Below are positions 8,024 to 15,819 of a stretch of 60,915 bases of DNA, piece by piece. A program made the translations under genes and the position numbers. The notes below the pieces were generated by a model, which was not told the origin of the DNA, did not search any database, and worked only from the letters and a program-made list of their open reading frames with translations. Positions within the stretch are counted from its first letter, which is position 1. Each line of letters opens with the position of its first letter. The stretch lies in assembly GCA_018001935.1 (NCBI GenBank), contig JAGNHB010000033.1, positions 1 to 60,915 on the forward strand. The letters are read 5' to 3'. Source of the stretch: Acidobacteriota bacterium. Lineage in GTDB: Bacteria; Acidobacteriota; JAAYUB01.

Positions 8024-9796
8024 TCAGTCCGGAACGGCGACGCGGGCCGCTTTCTTCGGGGTGGTCAGCAGGTCCAGGATCTCCACTTCCTTCTTGAGGT
8101 CGGGGTCGTTCAGCGGGGCCATCTCGGCGGCAAAGTGGGCGCGGAATTTGCGGAACACGTCCGCGTAGGGGGCGGAGACCGCCAGCGGCATGGACGTCCG
8201 CTCCCAGCGACCGAGGGCGGCCGTTTCCGGGACCCGGATCCCCTCCGCCGGCGTGACCGAGCAGACCACCTTGCCCCCCGCCTGAGCCGTCTCCCGCTCG
8301 TCGGACATCCAGTTCAGGAGCATGTCGGCGTACCGGGTCAGCAGGACGGCCTTCCGGATCCCGCCGTGGGCATAAAACTCCTTCCCGGCGACCGGCGGCG
8401 ACACAGTACGGCGCTCCTCCCCTGGCTTGCCCGACCGGTCCTCCCAGGAGACCTTCAGGGAAAGGGAGCCGCCCTCGCCCGTCCGGCGGAGCTTCAGCAG
8501 GACGATGCCGCCTTTCACCTTCCCTTCCACCGATTTGGAGGGGAAAAGGGTGGCGACCTTCATCAGCTCGCCTGTTGCCTGGTCGGCCTCGGGGGAGCCG
8601 TAGACCTTGAGGATGCGGTAGCCCGGGCTCTCCAGGGCCAGCCGCAGGTTGAAGACCAGGGGCGTCACCATGTACGCGAACTCCTCGTCCAGCCGTTTCC
8701 GGAAGTCCCTGGAGGAGTGCACGGAGTAGTAGTTGCACCCCCGGACCTTCGAGATGCCCGCCACGAGTTCGGTGTTGAAGTCCACGCCGACCCCGATGAA
8801 CGTGGTGAAGATGCGCCGGTCCGCGTTCTTCCGCGACAGCTCGAGCAGGCCTTCCGGATCGGTGACGCCGGTGTTGGGCATGGCGTCGGTAAGGAAGAGG
8901 ATGCGGTTCTCGTACACCGCGGGGTCCGGGTTGGCGACGGTTTTGAAGAGGTCGGCGCCCATCCGGATCCCGGCTTCCATGTTGGTCCCGCCCCGGGGCC
9001 CCAGCTCCAGGAGGTGGCCCTTGAGCTTCTCCACGTCGGTCTCGCCCACGAAACGCAGGGGCTTGGCCAGGTAGGCCTCGTCGTCGAAGAGGACGACACC
9101 CAGCCGGTCGTCCTCCTTCAGGTGCCCGAGCAGGGCCGTCAGCGACTCCTTGGCCACCTGCATCTTGGACTTGTCCTCCGCCTCCCCCTCGGGCTGCTTC
9201 CGGCTCCCGGAGGCGTCGTAGTAGTAGTCCCGGAAGTTGGCGGACATGGAGCCCGAAATGTCCAGCACCACCACCAGGTTGAGTTTCTTGCGGGTGAAGG
9301 TGGAAGCGTCCAGGCCCGACTGAAGGCCGACAGAGAGGTAGAGGTCCTCCCGCCCCGAGATGGGGTCCTTCGAGACCGCCGCGGCGTAGGCGGGGCAGAA
9401 GAGGCTCTTGCAGGGCTCCTGGGGGCCCTGGTCGAAGTAGTAGTCGTAGAACAGCCCCTCGTAGGCGAGGTCCGTGGGCAGGGGCAGGTAGCCTCGCCGG
9501 ATGTTCTCCCGGAAATTGCCCGCGTCCTTGGCGCCGCCGGTGGCGAGGCCGAGCCGGGCGGTGTCCGCCATCGCAGGGGCCGGCGGGGGCGCGGAGGGCA
9601 TGGCCATCTGGGCGACGGATCCCCCCTTGGCCGTCTCTTCCCCCTCCGCGGGGAGGTTCAGGCACCAGTCGTCCGTCCGGTTGCGGACGTCGGGTTTGGC
9701 CCCGTTTCCCGTCTCCTGTTGCTTGCAGGCGATGGAAAGGGCGAGGACCAGGCAGGCCGCGGCGGTCGGAAGGAACAAGCGGGGACAGGATTTCAT
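8024..9796 (-). CDS. VWA-domain lipoprotein (YfbK-like)
   Basis: A 590-residue protein with a lipoprotein signal (LSIAC, cysteine at about residue 24), a YfbK-type N-terminal region, a von Willebrand A domain from about residue 170 with the metal-ion site DISGSMS and later threonine/aspartate elements (FLTDAMP), and a C-terminal beta-rich plus helical part. The ATG follows GGAGG. It should be tethered to the cell envelope and bind a partner through the metal site. It stands alone, with no MoxR ATPase beside it, so its partner is not evident. Confidence 0.85.
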   Translation of the reverse strand: MKSCPRLFLPTAAACLVLALSIACKQQETGNGAKPDVRNRTDDWCLNLPAEGEETAKGGSVAQMAMPSAPPPAPAMADTARLGLATGGAKDAGNFRENIRRGYLPLPTDLAYEGLFYDYYFDQGPQEPCKSLFCPAYAAAVSKDPISGREDLYLSVGLQSGLDASTFTRKKLNLVVVLDISGSMSANFRDYYYDASGSRKQPEGEAEDKSKMQVAKESLTALLGHLKEDDRLGVVLFDDEAYLAKPLRFVGETDVEKLKGHLLELGPRGGTNMEAGIRMGADLFKTVANPDPAVYENRILFLTDAMPNTGVTDPEGLLELSRKNADRRIFTTFIGVGVDFNTELVAGISKVRGCNYYSVHSSRDFRKRLDEEFAYMVTPLVFNLRLALESPGYRILKVYGSPEADQATGELMKVATLFPSKSVEGKVKGGIVLLKLRRTGEGGSLSLKVSWEDRSGKPGEERRTVSPPVAGKEFYAHGGIRKAVLLTRYADMLLNWMSDERETAQAGGKVVCSVTPAEGIRVPETAALGRWERTSMPLAVSAPYADVFRKFRAHFAAEMAPLNDPDLKKEVEILDLLTTPKKAARVAVPD

Positions 9797-9970
9797 GATG
9801 ATCCTCCGGTAAAAGATCGCACATCGTCAGGACGCAGTCCCGATCCCGGGGTTGCATTCTTTCTTGATGCCGCGGCCGCCCCCACCCCTGCTTCAGGCCG
9901 GACATGACCCTCCCGGCTCCTACGGCGGAATTCACCGGGCCCCGTCCTTGAAGGTCCCGCAAAGGTCCCC

Positions 9971-10050
9971 TGCAGCCCGCGAATCACGCGAACCGTTGTC
10001 ATGGAGTGATTATATCACCGACGTTCGATTCGAGTCATTCGCAGGCTGCA
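9971..10050. repeat. Paired inverted word-repeat element B
   Basis: The left arm (9971-9995) begins TGCAGCCCGCGAATCACGCG. The right arm (10026-10050), read in reverse, begins TGCAGCCTGCGAATGACTCG. The arms agree at 21 of 25 positions around a 30-base spacer. The word is the same GCGAATCAC family as element A. The remainder of the 9797-10216 gap holds no gene I can support. Confidence 0.7.
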
Positions 10051-10216
10051 AAAGACCCTTTGCGGGTTCACCGGGCTCGATCGTGCAGCTGGACACCCGT
10101 CGAGAATTTTCGATCAAGGCCTCTCTTGTCTGATATAATAAAAAATTGGCGTTTTCCAGAACGGGAGATGACCCGGGGAGCGGGACGCCGTGATCGCGGA
10201 CCGGGAGGCGCGGAGA

Positions 10217-12157
10217 ATGCTCGAAACCATCGACAGCCCGGCGGACCTGAAGAAACTGTCACTGGAGGACCTGGAACCGCTGGCTTCCGAAATCCGGGAC
10301 CGGATGATCGAGGTCGTGTCCAAGAACGGGGGCCACCTGGCGTCGAACCTCGGCGTCGTGGAGCTGACCCTGGCCCTGCACTACGTCTTTGACACGCCCC
10401 GGGACAAGATCCTCTGGGACGTCTCCCACCAGTGTTACACCCACAAGCTGATCACCGGGCGCCGCGACGCCTTCCATACCCTCCGCACCTACCAGGGGAT
10501 CACCGGCTTCTGCAACCGCCAGGAGAGCCCCCACGACGCCTTCACGGCGGGGCACGCCTCCACCTCCATCAGCGCCGCCCTGGGCATGGCCGTCGGAAGG
10601 GACATGGCCCGCCGTGACAACCGGGTGGTGGCCGTCATCGGCGACGGGTCCCTCACGGGCGGGATGGCCATGGAGGGGCTCAACCAGGCCGGGCACCGCC
10701 GCAACAACCTGCTGATCGTCCTCAACGACAACGAGATGTCCATCTCCTCCAACGTGGGGGCCTGGTCGGGGTACCTCAAGCGCATCATCGACGGCCAGGT
10801 CTACACCGTCTTCGCCCGGGACGTCCAGGCCGTCCTCCGCAGCATCCCCGGCATCGGGAATCAACTCCTCAAGACCACCAAGAACCTGGTGGACGCCATC
10901 AAGACCTTCTTCGTTCCCGGCAAACTGCTGGAGGAACTGGGGCTCCGCTATCTCGGCCCGGTGGACGGTCACAACGTTCCCAAGCTGGTGGAGACCTTCC
11001 GGGAGATCCGGGACATGGAGGGGCCCGTCCTGCTCCACGTGGTCACCACCAAGGGGAAGGGCTACGCCCCGGCCGAGAAGGAGCCCGACAAGTGGCACGG
11101 CGCCTCCCCCTTCAACGTGGCCACCGGCAAGGGGCTCCGGTCCGGCGGGCCGCCCACCTACACCGCGGTGTTCTCGGAAACGCTCCGCGAGCTGGCCCGG
11201 ACGGACGACCGGCTCGTCGCCGTGTCCGCCGCCATGCTGAGCGGGACGGGCCTGGACGCCTTCAAGCGGGCATACCCGGACCGCTGTTTCGACGTGGGCA
11301 TCGCCGAGCAGCACGCCGTGACCTTCTCGGCCGGGATGGCCACGGAAGGGTACCACCCCGTGGTGGCCATCTACTCCACCTTCCTCCAGCGGGCCTTCGA
11401 CCAGGTCTTCCACGACGTCTGCCTCATGAACCTTCCCGTGACCTTCGTCCTGGACCGGGCGGGGATCGTCGGGGACGACGGGCCCACGCACCACGGGCTG
11501 TACGACCTCGCCTACCTGCGCATCCTCCCCAACATGACGGTCATGGCCCCCAAGGACGAGGCGGAACTCCGCGACATGCTCCTCACCGCCACGCGCCTGG
11601 ACGGGCCCGCCGCCATCCGCTTCCCCCGGGGGGCCGGCGAGGAGGTCTCCCTCGAGGGGCCCCCGCGCGAGGTCCCCGTGGGCAAGGGCGAGGTGCTGCG
11701 GACCGGGAAGGACGTGGCCCTCATCGCCATCGGCAGCCGGGTCCACCCCGCCCTGAAGGCCGCCGAGACCCTCTCCCGGAAAGGGATCGAGTGCACGGTC
11801 GTCAACGCCCGCTTCGCCAAGCCCCTCGACCGCGACCTGATCCGCCAGGCCGCCGAGGGCCGCCTCGTGGTGACCGTGGAGGAGGGCATCCTCCCGGGCG
11901 GTTTCGGGGCGGCGGTCACGGAATTCCTCCAGGACGACAACGTCTTCACCCAGGGTATCCTCCGGATGGGGCTGCCCGACCGGGTCATCCCCCACGGCGA
12001 CCCGCGCATCCTCCTGGCCCGCTACCGCCTCGATGCGGAAGGCATCGCCGAGCGGGTCGCGGAGTTCTTCGAAGAAAGACGATGGCCAAGGAACGACTCG
12101 ACAGTCTGCTGGTTGAACGAGGACTGGCGGAAACGCGCGTCAAAGCCCAGGCCCTGA
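10217..12157 (+). CDS. dxs: 1-deoxy-D-xylulose-5-phosphate synthase
   Basis: A 646-residue thiamine-diphosphate enzyme that joins pyruvate and glyceraldehyde 3-phosphate in the first step of the MEP isoprenoid pathway. Markers are DVSHQCYTHKLITGR, the cofactor block GDGSLTGGMAMEG with NDNEMSIS, and DRAGIVGDDGPTHHG. The start ATG gives MLETIDSPADLKKL, the usual Dxs beginning, with GGGAGG upstream; GTG at 10190 is an alternative. It is the first gene of an operon with tlyA and nadK. The last 25 or so residues, after VAEFFEERR, lie in sequence shared out of frame with tlyA and look like a non-conserved tail. Confidence 0.95.
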   Translation: MLETIDSPADLKKLSLEDLEPLASEIRDRMIEVVSKNGGHLASNLGVVELTLALHYVFDTPRDKILWDVSHQCYTHKLITGRRDAFHTLRTYQGITGFCNRQESPHDAFTAGHASTSISAALGMAVGRDMARRDNRVVAVIGDGSLTGGMAMEGLNQAGHRRNNLLIVLNDNEMSISSNVGAWSGYLKRIIDGQVYTVFARDVQAVLRSIPGIGNQLLKTTKNLVDAIKTFFVPGKLLEELGLRYLGPVDGHNVPKLVETFREIRDMEGPVLLHVVTTKGKGYAPAEKEPDKWHGASPFNVATGKGLRSGGPPTYTAVFSETLRELARTDDRLVAVSAAMLSGTGLDAFKRAYPDRCFDVGIAEQHAVTFSAGMATEGYHPVVAIYSTFLQRAFDQVFHDVCLMNLPVTFVLDRAGIVGDDGPTHHGLYDLAYLRILPNMTVMAPKDEAELRDMLLTATRLDGPAAIRFPRGAGEEVSLEGPPREVPVGKGEVLRTGKDVALIAIGSRVHPALKAAETLSRKGIECTVVNARFAKPLDRDLIRQAAEGRLVVTVEEGILPGGFGAAVTEFLQDDNVFTQGILRMGLPDRVIPHGDPRILLARYRLDAEGIAERVAEFFEERRWPRNDSTVCWLNEDWRKRASKPRP

Positions 12158-12837
12158 TCATGGCGGGGCTCGTGCTGGCGGGCGACCGGAAGGTGGACAA
12201 GCCGGGGACCCGCGTGGACGACACCCTGCCCCTCCGGGTCCTGGGGGACGGTTGCCCCTTCGTGGGCCGTGGCGGGCTCAAGCTGGCCCACGCCCTGGAC
12301 GTCTTCGCCCTCCCGGTGGACGGGGCGGTCTGCCTGGACGTGGGGTCCTCCACCGGGGGTTTCACCGACTGCCTCCTCTCCCGCGGCGCCCGGCAGGTCC
12401 ACTGCATCGACGTGGGCCGCAACCAGCTGCACTGGAAACTGCGCACCGACCCGCGGGTCGTCCTTCGGGAGGGCTTCAACGCCCGCTACCTGGGGCCCGG
12501 CGACTTCCCGGGCGTGGTGTTCGACCGGGTGGTGATGGACGTCTCCTTCATCTCCCAGACGCTGATCCTGCCCGCGATCCGCCGGTTGCTGGACGCGGGC
12601 GGCCGGGCGGACGCCGACGTGGTCACCCTGGTCAAGCCCCAGTTCGAGGCGGGGCCGGGCGAGGTGGGGAAGGGCGGGATCGTCCGGGACGAGGCCGTGC
12701 GGGAACGAGTCCTCGAAACGGTGGCTGACGTCGCCCGGCACCTCGGTTTCCGGGTGCTGGGGCACACCGTCTCCCCCGTCACCGGCGCCGACGGCAACGT
12801 CGAGTACCTGCTTCACCTCAAGGGAGGCGACCCATGA
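12082..12837 (+). CDS. tlyA: TlyA-family rRNA 2-prime-O-methyltransferase
   Basis: A 251-residue protein with an N-terminal S4 RNA-binding domain (ERLDSLLVERGLAETRVKAQ) and an FtsJ-like methyltransferase domain (LDVGSSTGGFTDCLL, then DVSFIS and LVKPQFE). TlyA enzymes methylate cytidines of 16S and/or 23S rRNA, and some have haemolysin activity. Its start lies 76 bases before the dxs stop, in a different frame, and its stop overlaps the nadK start by ATGA. Translational coupling across the three genes is likely. Confidence 0.92.
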   Translation: MAKERLDSLLVERGLAETRVKAQALIMAGLVLAGDRKVDKPGTRVDDTLPLRVLGDGCPFVGRGGLKLAHALDVFALPVDGAVCLDVGSSTGGFTDCLLSRGARQVHCIDVGRNQLHWKLRTDPRVVLREGFNARYLGPGDFPGVVFDRVVMDVSFISQTLILPAIRRLLDAGGRADADVVTLVKPQFEAGPGEVGKGGIVRDEAVRERVLETVADVARHLGFRVLGHTVSPVTGADGNVEYLLHLKGGDP

Positions 12838-13703
12838 GCGACCCGTGCTTCCACTGCGCCGCGATCTTCATGAAGGACCTCCGGGGGGCTTCCTCGGAAC
12901 CCGTCTACCAGCTCCTGGACTTCCTCGCCGGGCGCGGCCTGCGCACCGCCGTAGAGGAACGGGCCGCGGCGACCCTGCTGCGGAGCGTGGACCGCTTCCC
13001 CATCGACCAGGTCCCCGCGGACACCGACCTCCTCATCGTGCTCGGGGGCGACGGCACCCTCCTCAGCGTGGCCCGGCACCTCAACACCCGGCGCATTCCC
13101 CTGTTGGGGATCAACTTCGGTTCCCTGGGATTTCTGACGGAAGTCCCGCGGGAGGACATGATCCCCAACCTGAACCAGATCCTCGACGGGCACTTCCGGA
13201 TGGAGAACCGCCTTCGCCTCGAAGCCCGCCTCAAGCGGAACGGGGTCGTCCTCGCGGAGCACCTGGCCCTCAACGACATGGTCATCACCAAGGGCGCCCT
13301 GGCCCGGATCATCCACATCGAGGTGACCGTCGGCCCCCGGTTCCTCTCCCCTTACAACGCCGACGGCTTCATCGTGGCCACGCCCACCGGGTCCACCGCC
13401 TACGCCCTGTCCGCCGGCGGCCCCATCGTGACGCCCACCAGCCGGAACCTGGTGCTGGCGCCCATCTGCCCCCACACCCTCACCCACCGCCCCATCGTCC
13501 TGGACGGTTCCGAGCCGGTCCGCGTCCGCCTGCTGGCGGGCGAGGACGTCATGATGACCGTCGATGGCCAGGTGGGGTGCCCCATGGTCCCCGGCGACGT
13601 GGCGGAGGTGGCCGCCTCGCCCCACGACGCCCGCCTCGTGATGCCCGAAACCCAGAGCTTCTTCGACGTGCTGCGCCGGAAACTGAAGTGGGGGGAGCGC
13701 TGA
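12834..13703 (+). CDS. nadK: NAD kinase
   Basis: A 289-residue enzyme that phosphorylates NAD to NADP. The diagnostic GGDGT sits at residues 71-75, followed by GSLGFLTE, the LNDMVI block and the glycine-rich SPYNADGFIVATPTGSTAY segment. Length is normal for bacterial NadK. The start codon overlaps the tlyA stop. The dxs-tlyA-nadK order is a common bacterial arrangement and supports all three calls. Confidence 0.95.
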   Translation: MSDPCFHCAAIFMKDLRGASSEPVYQLLDFLAGRGLRTAVEERAAATLLRSVDRFPIDQVPADTDLLIVLGGDGTLLSVARHLNTRRIPLLGINFGSLGFLTEVPREDMIPNLNQILDGHFRMENRLRLEARLKRNGVVLAEHLALNDMVITKGALARIIHIEVTVGPRFLSPYNADGFIVATPTGSTAYALSAGGPIVTPTSRNLVLAPICPHTLTHRPIVLDGSEPVRVRLLAGEDVMMTVDGQVGCPMVPGDVAEVAASPHDARLVMPETQSFFDVLRRKLKWGER

Positions 13704-13770
13704 CCCGACCGCCTGCTCCGGGTATCCTTCAGACCCGTGGGAGAAAGACGTTCCTGCGAAGTTCCCCCGG

Positions 13771-13799
13771 TTGACAGCCGGCCGCCGGCGGGGTAGACT
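13771..13799 (+). promoter_or_regulatory. Sigma-70 promoter of the cysteine-synthase-like gene
   Basis: TTGACA, a 17-base GC-rich spacer that is itself palindromic (GCCGGC twice), and TAGACT lie about 40 bases before the start codon. Confidence 0.65.
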
Positions 13800-13840
13800 T
13801 CGCCCTTGCCGAAGGGCTCGAAAGAGGAGGGTTACGGTAC

Positions 13841-14764
13841 ATGGACATTCTGAAGGCCGTCGGAAACACCTCGATGGTCCGGCTTCGCAGGGTCGTCCCG
13901 CCCGGCTGCGCGGACATCGTCGTCAAACTCGAGGGGGAGAACCCCACCGGCAGCATGAAGGACCGGATGGCTTCTTCCGTGATCGCGGCGGCCGAGGCGG
14001 ACGGCCGTCTGAAACCCGGGGGCGCCGTGGTGGAGTACACGGGCGGCAGCACGGGGACGTCGCTGGCCTTCGTCTGCGCGGCCCGGGGCTACCGCATCCG
14101 CATCGTCACCTCGGAGGCGTTCAGCCGGGAGAAGCGGGACCATATGGCCGCCCTGGGCGCTGAACTGACGTTGGTCCCGAGCGAGGGGGGTCTCACCACC
14201 AAAAAGCTGATCCTGGACATGATCGAGGCCGCCCGCGTCCTGAGCCGGGAGCCGGGAACCTACTGGACGGACCAGCTCAACAACCGCGACAGCATCGCCG
14301 GCTACCACCCGCTGGGCGAGGAGATCTGGGAGCAGACGGGCGGTGCGGTGGACGCCTTCGTCCACTGCGTGGGGACGTCGGCGTCCCTGCGCGGCGTGGC
14401 CACCGTGCTGAAGCGGCACAGGCCGGGCGTCCGGGTCGTCGCCGTCGAGCCCGCGGAGTCCGCCGTGCTGGGCGGGGGGCAGCCCGGCCCCCACAAGATC
14501 GAGGGCGTCGGGATCGGCTACACGCCGCCGCTGTGGGAGCCCTCCCTGGTGGACGACGTCCTGCCGGTGACGACGGCCGACGCCAAGGCGATGGCACGGC
14601 GCCTCGCCCGGGAGGAGGCCCTCTTCGCGGGGACGTCCACCGGCGCCAACGTCCTCGCGGCGATCCGGCTCGCCGAGCGGCTCGGGCCGGGACGGACGGT
14701 GGTCACCCTGGCGGGAGACTCCGGCCTCAAATACCTCAGCACCGACGTCTACAAAACCCCTTGA
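13841..14764 (+). CDS. PLP-dependent cysteine synthase family protein
   Basis: A 307-residue fold-type II PLP enzyme. The cofactor lysine is K40 in PTGSMKDR, the phosphate-binding loop is EYTGGSTGTS, and the GVGIGY segment is typical of O-acetylserine sulfhydrylase and cystathionine beta-synthase relatives. A ribosome binding site AGAGGAGGG precedes the ATG. No cysE is adjacent. It probably makes cysteine from O-acetylserine and sulfide, but related enzymes use O-phosphoserine or homocysteine. It is monocistronic with its own promoter; direct 26-bp repeats begin ten bases after the stop. Confidence 0.85.
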   Translation: MDILKAVGNTSMVRLRRVVPPGCADIVVKLEGENPTGSMKDRMASSVIAAAEADGRLKPGGAVVEYTGGSTGTSLAFVCAARGYRIRIVTSEAFSREKRDHMAALGAELTLVPSEGGLTTKKLILDMIEAARVLSREPGTYWTDQLNNRDSIAGYHPLGEEIWEQTGGAVDAFVHCVGTSASLRGVATVLKRHRPGVRVVAVEPAESAVLGGGQPGPHKIEGVGIGYTPPLWEPSLVDDVLPVTTADAKAMARRLAREEALFAGTSTGANVLAAIRLAERLGPGRTVVTLAGDSGLKYLSTDVYKTP

Positions 14765-14774
14765 CCCCCCCCGC

Positions 14775-14875
14775 GTTCGTACGCGTCGTCCCGACGCGGA
14801 TCCCCCCCCCTGTTCGTACGCGTCGTCCCGACGCGGATCCCCCCCGCCTGTTCGTACGCGTCGTCCCGACGCGGA
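14775..14875. repeat. Three copies of a 26-bp palindromic repeat
   Basis: The unit reads GTTCGTACGCGTCGTCCCGA followed by CGCGGA; copies start at 14775, 14812 and 14850. Each contains the stem CGCGTCG / CGACGCG with a 3-base loop. They are separated by C-runs of 11-12 bases. Two more copies occur at 42901-42958. Confidence 0.85.
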
Positions 14876-14956
14876 CCATAACCCTCCCCCCTTCACCCGT
14901 CTCCCCCCCTCTCGCGAACAACGCCCCCCCCGGCAGGCCATCACGAAGGCGGGAAA

Positions 14957-14989
14957 CAAAAAAGCCTTTGCAAGTTACTGCAAAGGCTT
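14957..14989 (-). terminator. Rho-independent terminator of the tRNA operon
   Basis: A perfect 11-bp stem (AAGCCTTTGCA / TGCAAAGGCTT, 6-base loop) is followed by a T-run on the minus strand. It lies just downstream of tRNA-Asp. Confidence 0.85.
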
Positions 14990-14996
14990 GGTTAAG

Positions 14997-15073
14997 TGGC
15001 GGGGTCGACGAGACTCGAACTCGCGACCTCCGGCGTGACAGGCCGGCGTTCTAACCGACTGAACTACGACCCC
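14997..15073 (-). tRNA. tRNA-Asp(GTC)
   Basis: A 77-base cloverleaf with acceptor stem GGGGTCG / CGACCCC, anticodon loop CTGTCAC (anticodon GTC), T-loop GTTCGAGTC, discriminator G (an Asp identity base) and an encoded CCA. It is the second gene of a two-tRNA operon. Confidence 0.95.
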
Positions 15074-15154
15074 GCCCGGGTATCCAACCGCCCCGGCCTT
15101 TCCGATCCCTCCCAAACAACACCGGCGACGGCTAAAACTCAAAAGATCGTTTCC

Positions 15155-15230
15155 TGGTGGGCGGTACAAGGCTCGAACTTGTGACCCCCGGTTTGTAAGA
15201 CCGATGCTCTCCCGACTGAGCTAACCGCCC
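15155..15230 (-). tRNA. tRNA-Val(TAC)
   Basis: A 76-base cloverleaf with acceptor stem GGGCGGT / ACCGCCC, anticodon loop CTTACAA (anticodon TAC), T-loop GTTCGAGCC, discriminator A and an encoded CCA. It is transcribed before tRNA-Asp. Confidence 0.95.
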
Positions 15231-15242
15231 GAGAGACGGCGA

Positions 15243-15271
15243 AATTTAACTTAAACCACCGCCCATGTCAA
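15243..15271 (-). promoter_or_regulatory. Promoter of the tRNA-Val/tRNA-Asp operon
   Basis: On the minus strand TTGACA, a 17-base spacer and TAAATT end about 13 bases before the tRNA-Val 5-prime end. This is a strong stable-RNA-type promoter. Confidence 0.75.
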
Positions 15272-15652
15272 GATAAATTTGACGGACTCGCAAAAACCCG
15301 AAAATCCAGCGGGAATGGGGTCTTCACTGCTTTTGCCTGAACTGTCGCCCGGGGAGACTTCGTCGCCGTTGTTCAACCCCTGCCGGGGTTGGGGTGCTCA
15401 TCCTGTCATTTTCCATCGACAAAGGTTGTACGCCGGCGGCGTGGGGGTCCCCTTGGCGGCCTGGAGCTGCCGCTCCGCGATGCCGGTTCCACGCCTTTCG
15501 GTCGCCCTGAGCGTTTTTAAAGGTGGAACGGCTGTGATGAAACGATCGAAAGCCCTCGAAAGACTTCGCTTGCGGCCCCAGCGCCGGGAACAGGGTGATA
15601 CCGGTTGCGGTCGATCTGCATGATCCCTGGATGAACCTGGATTTTCGGGGGA

Positions 15653-15787
15653 GGGACCGCTCCCTTACGGTCGCGGATCTGATGGATTCCGGGAGGTGTG
15701 GTATACTCCGGATTGCCGAAGGGACCGCTCCCTTGCGGTCGCGGCTGTGGATTCCGAGGGAAGCGGACCGCTCCCTTACGGTCGCGG
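15653..15787. repeat. Three copies of a GGACCGCTCCCTTACGGTCG repeat in the 15272-15819 gap
   Basis: Copies start near 15653, 15721 and 15764 and vary at one or two bases. Each can fold through GACCG / CGGTC. Farther left, near 15375-15430, the hairpin AACCCCTGCCGGGGTT sits in a stretch resembling dispersed intergenic repeats. No gene is supported between the tRNA promoter and 15820. Confidence 0.8.
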
Positions 15788-15819
15788 CTCTGAGGGGTTC
15801 TTTTGGAACGGGAGAGAGC

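Noticed and set aside
7215..9962. 915-codon minus-strand frame
   Set aside because: It runs across the MBL-fold gene antisense and the VWA lipoprotein out of frame; no domain is seen and composition is shadow-like.
14775..14875. Possible CRISPR array
   Set aside because: Three 26-base palindromic units are separated by C-rich spacers of only 11-12 bases that are not unique sequences; no cas genes are nearby.
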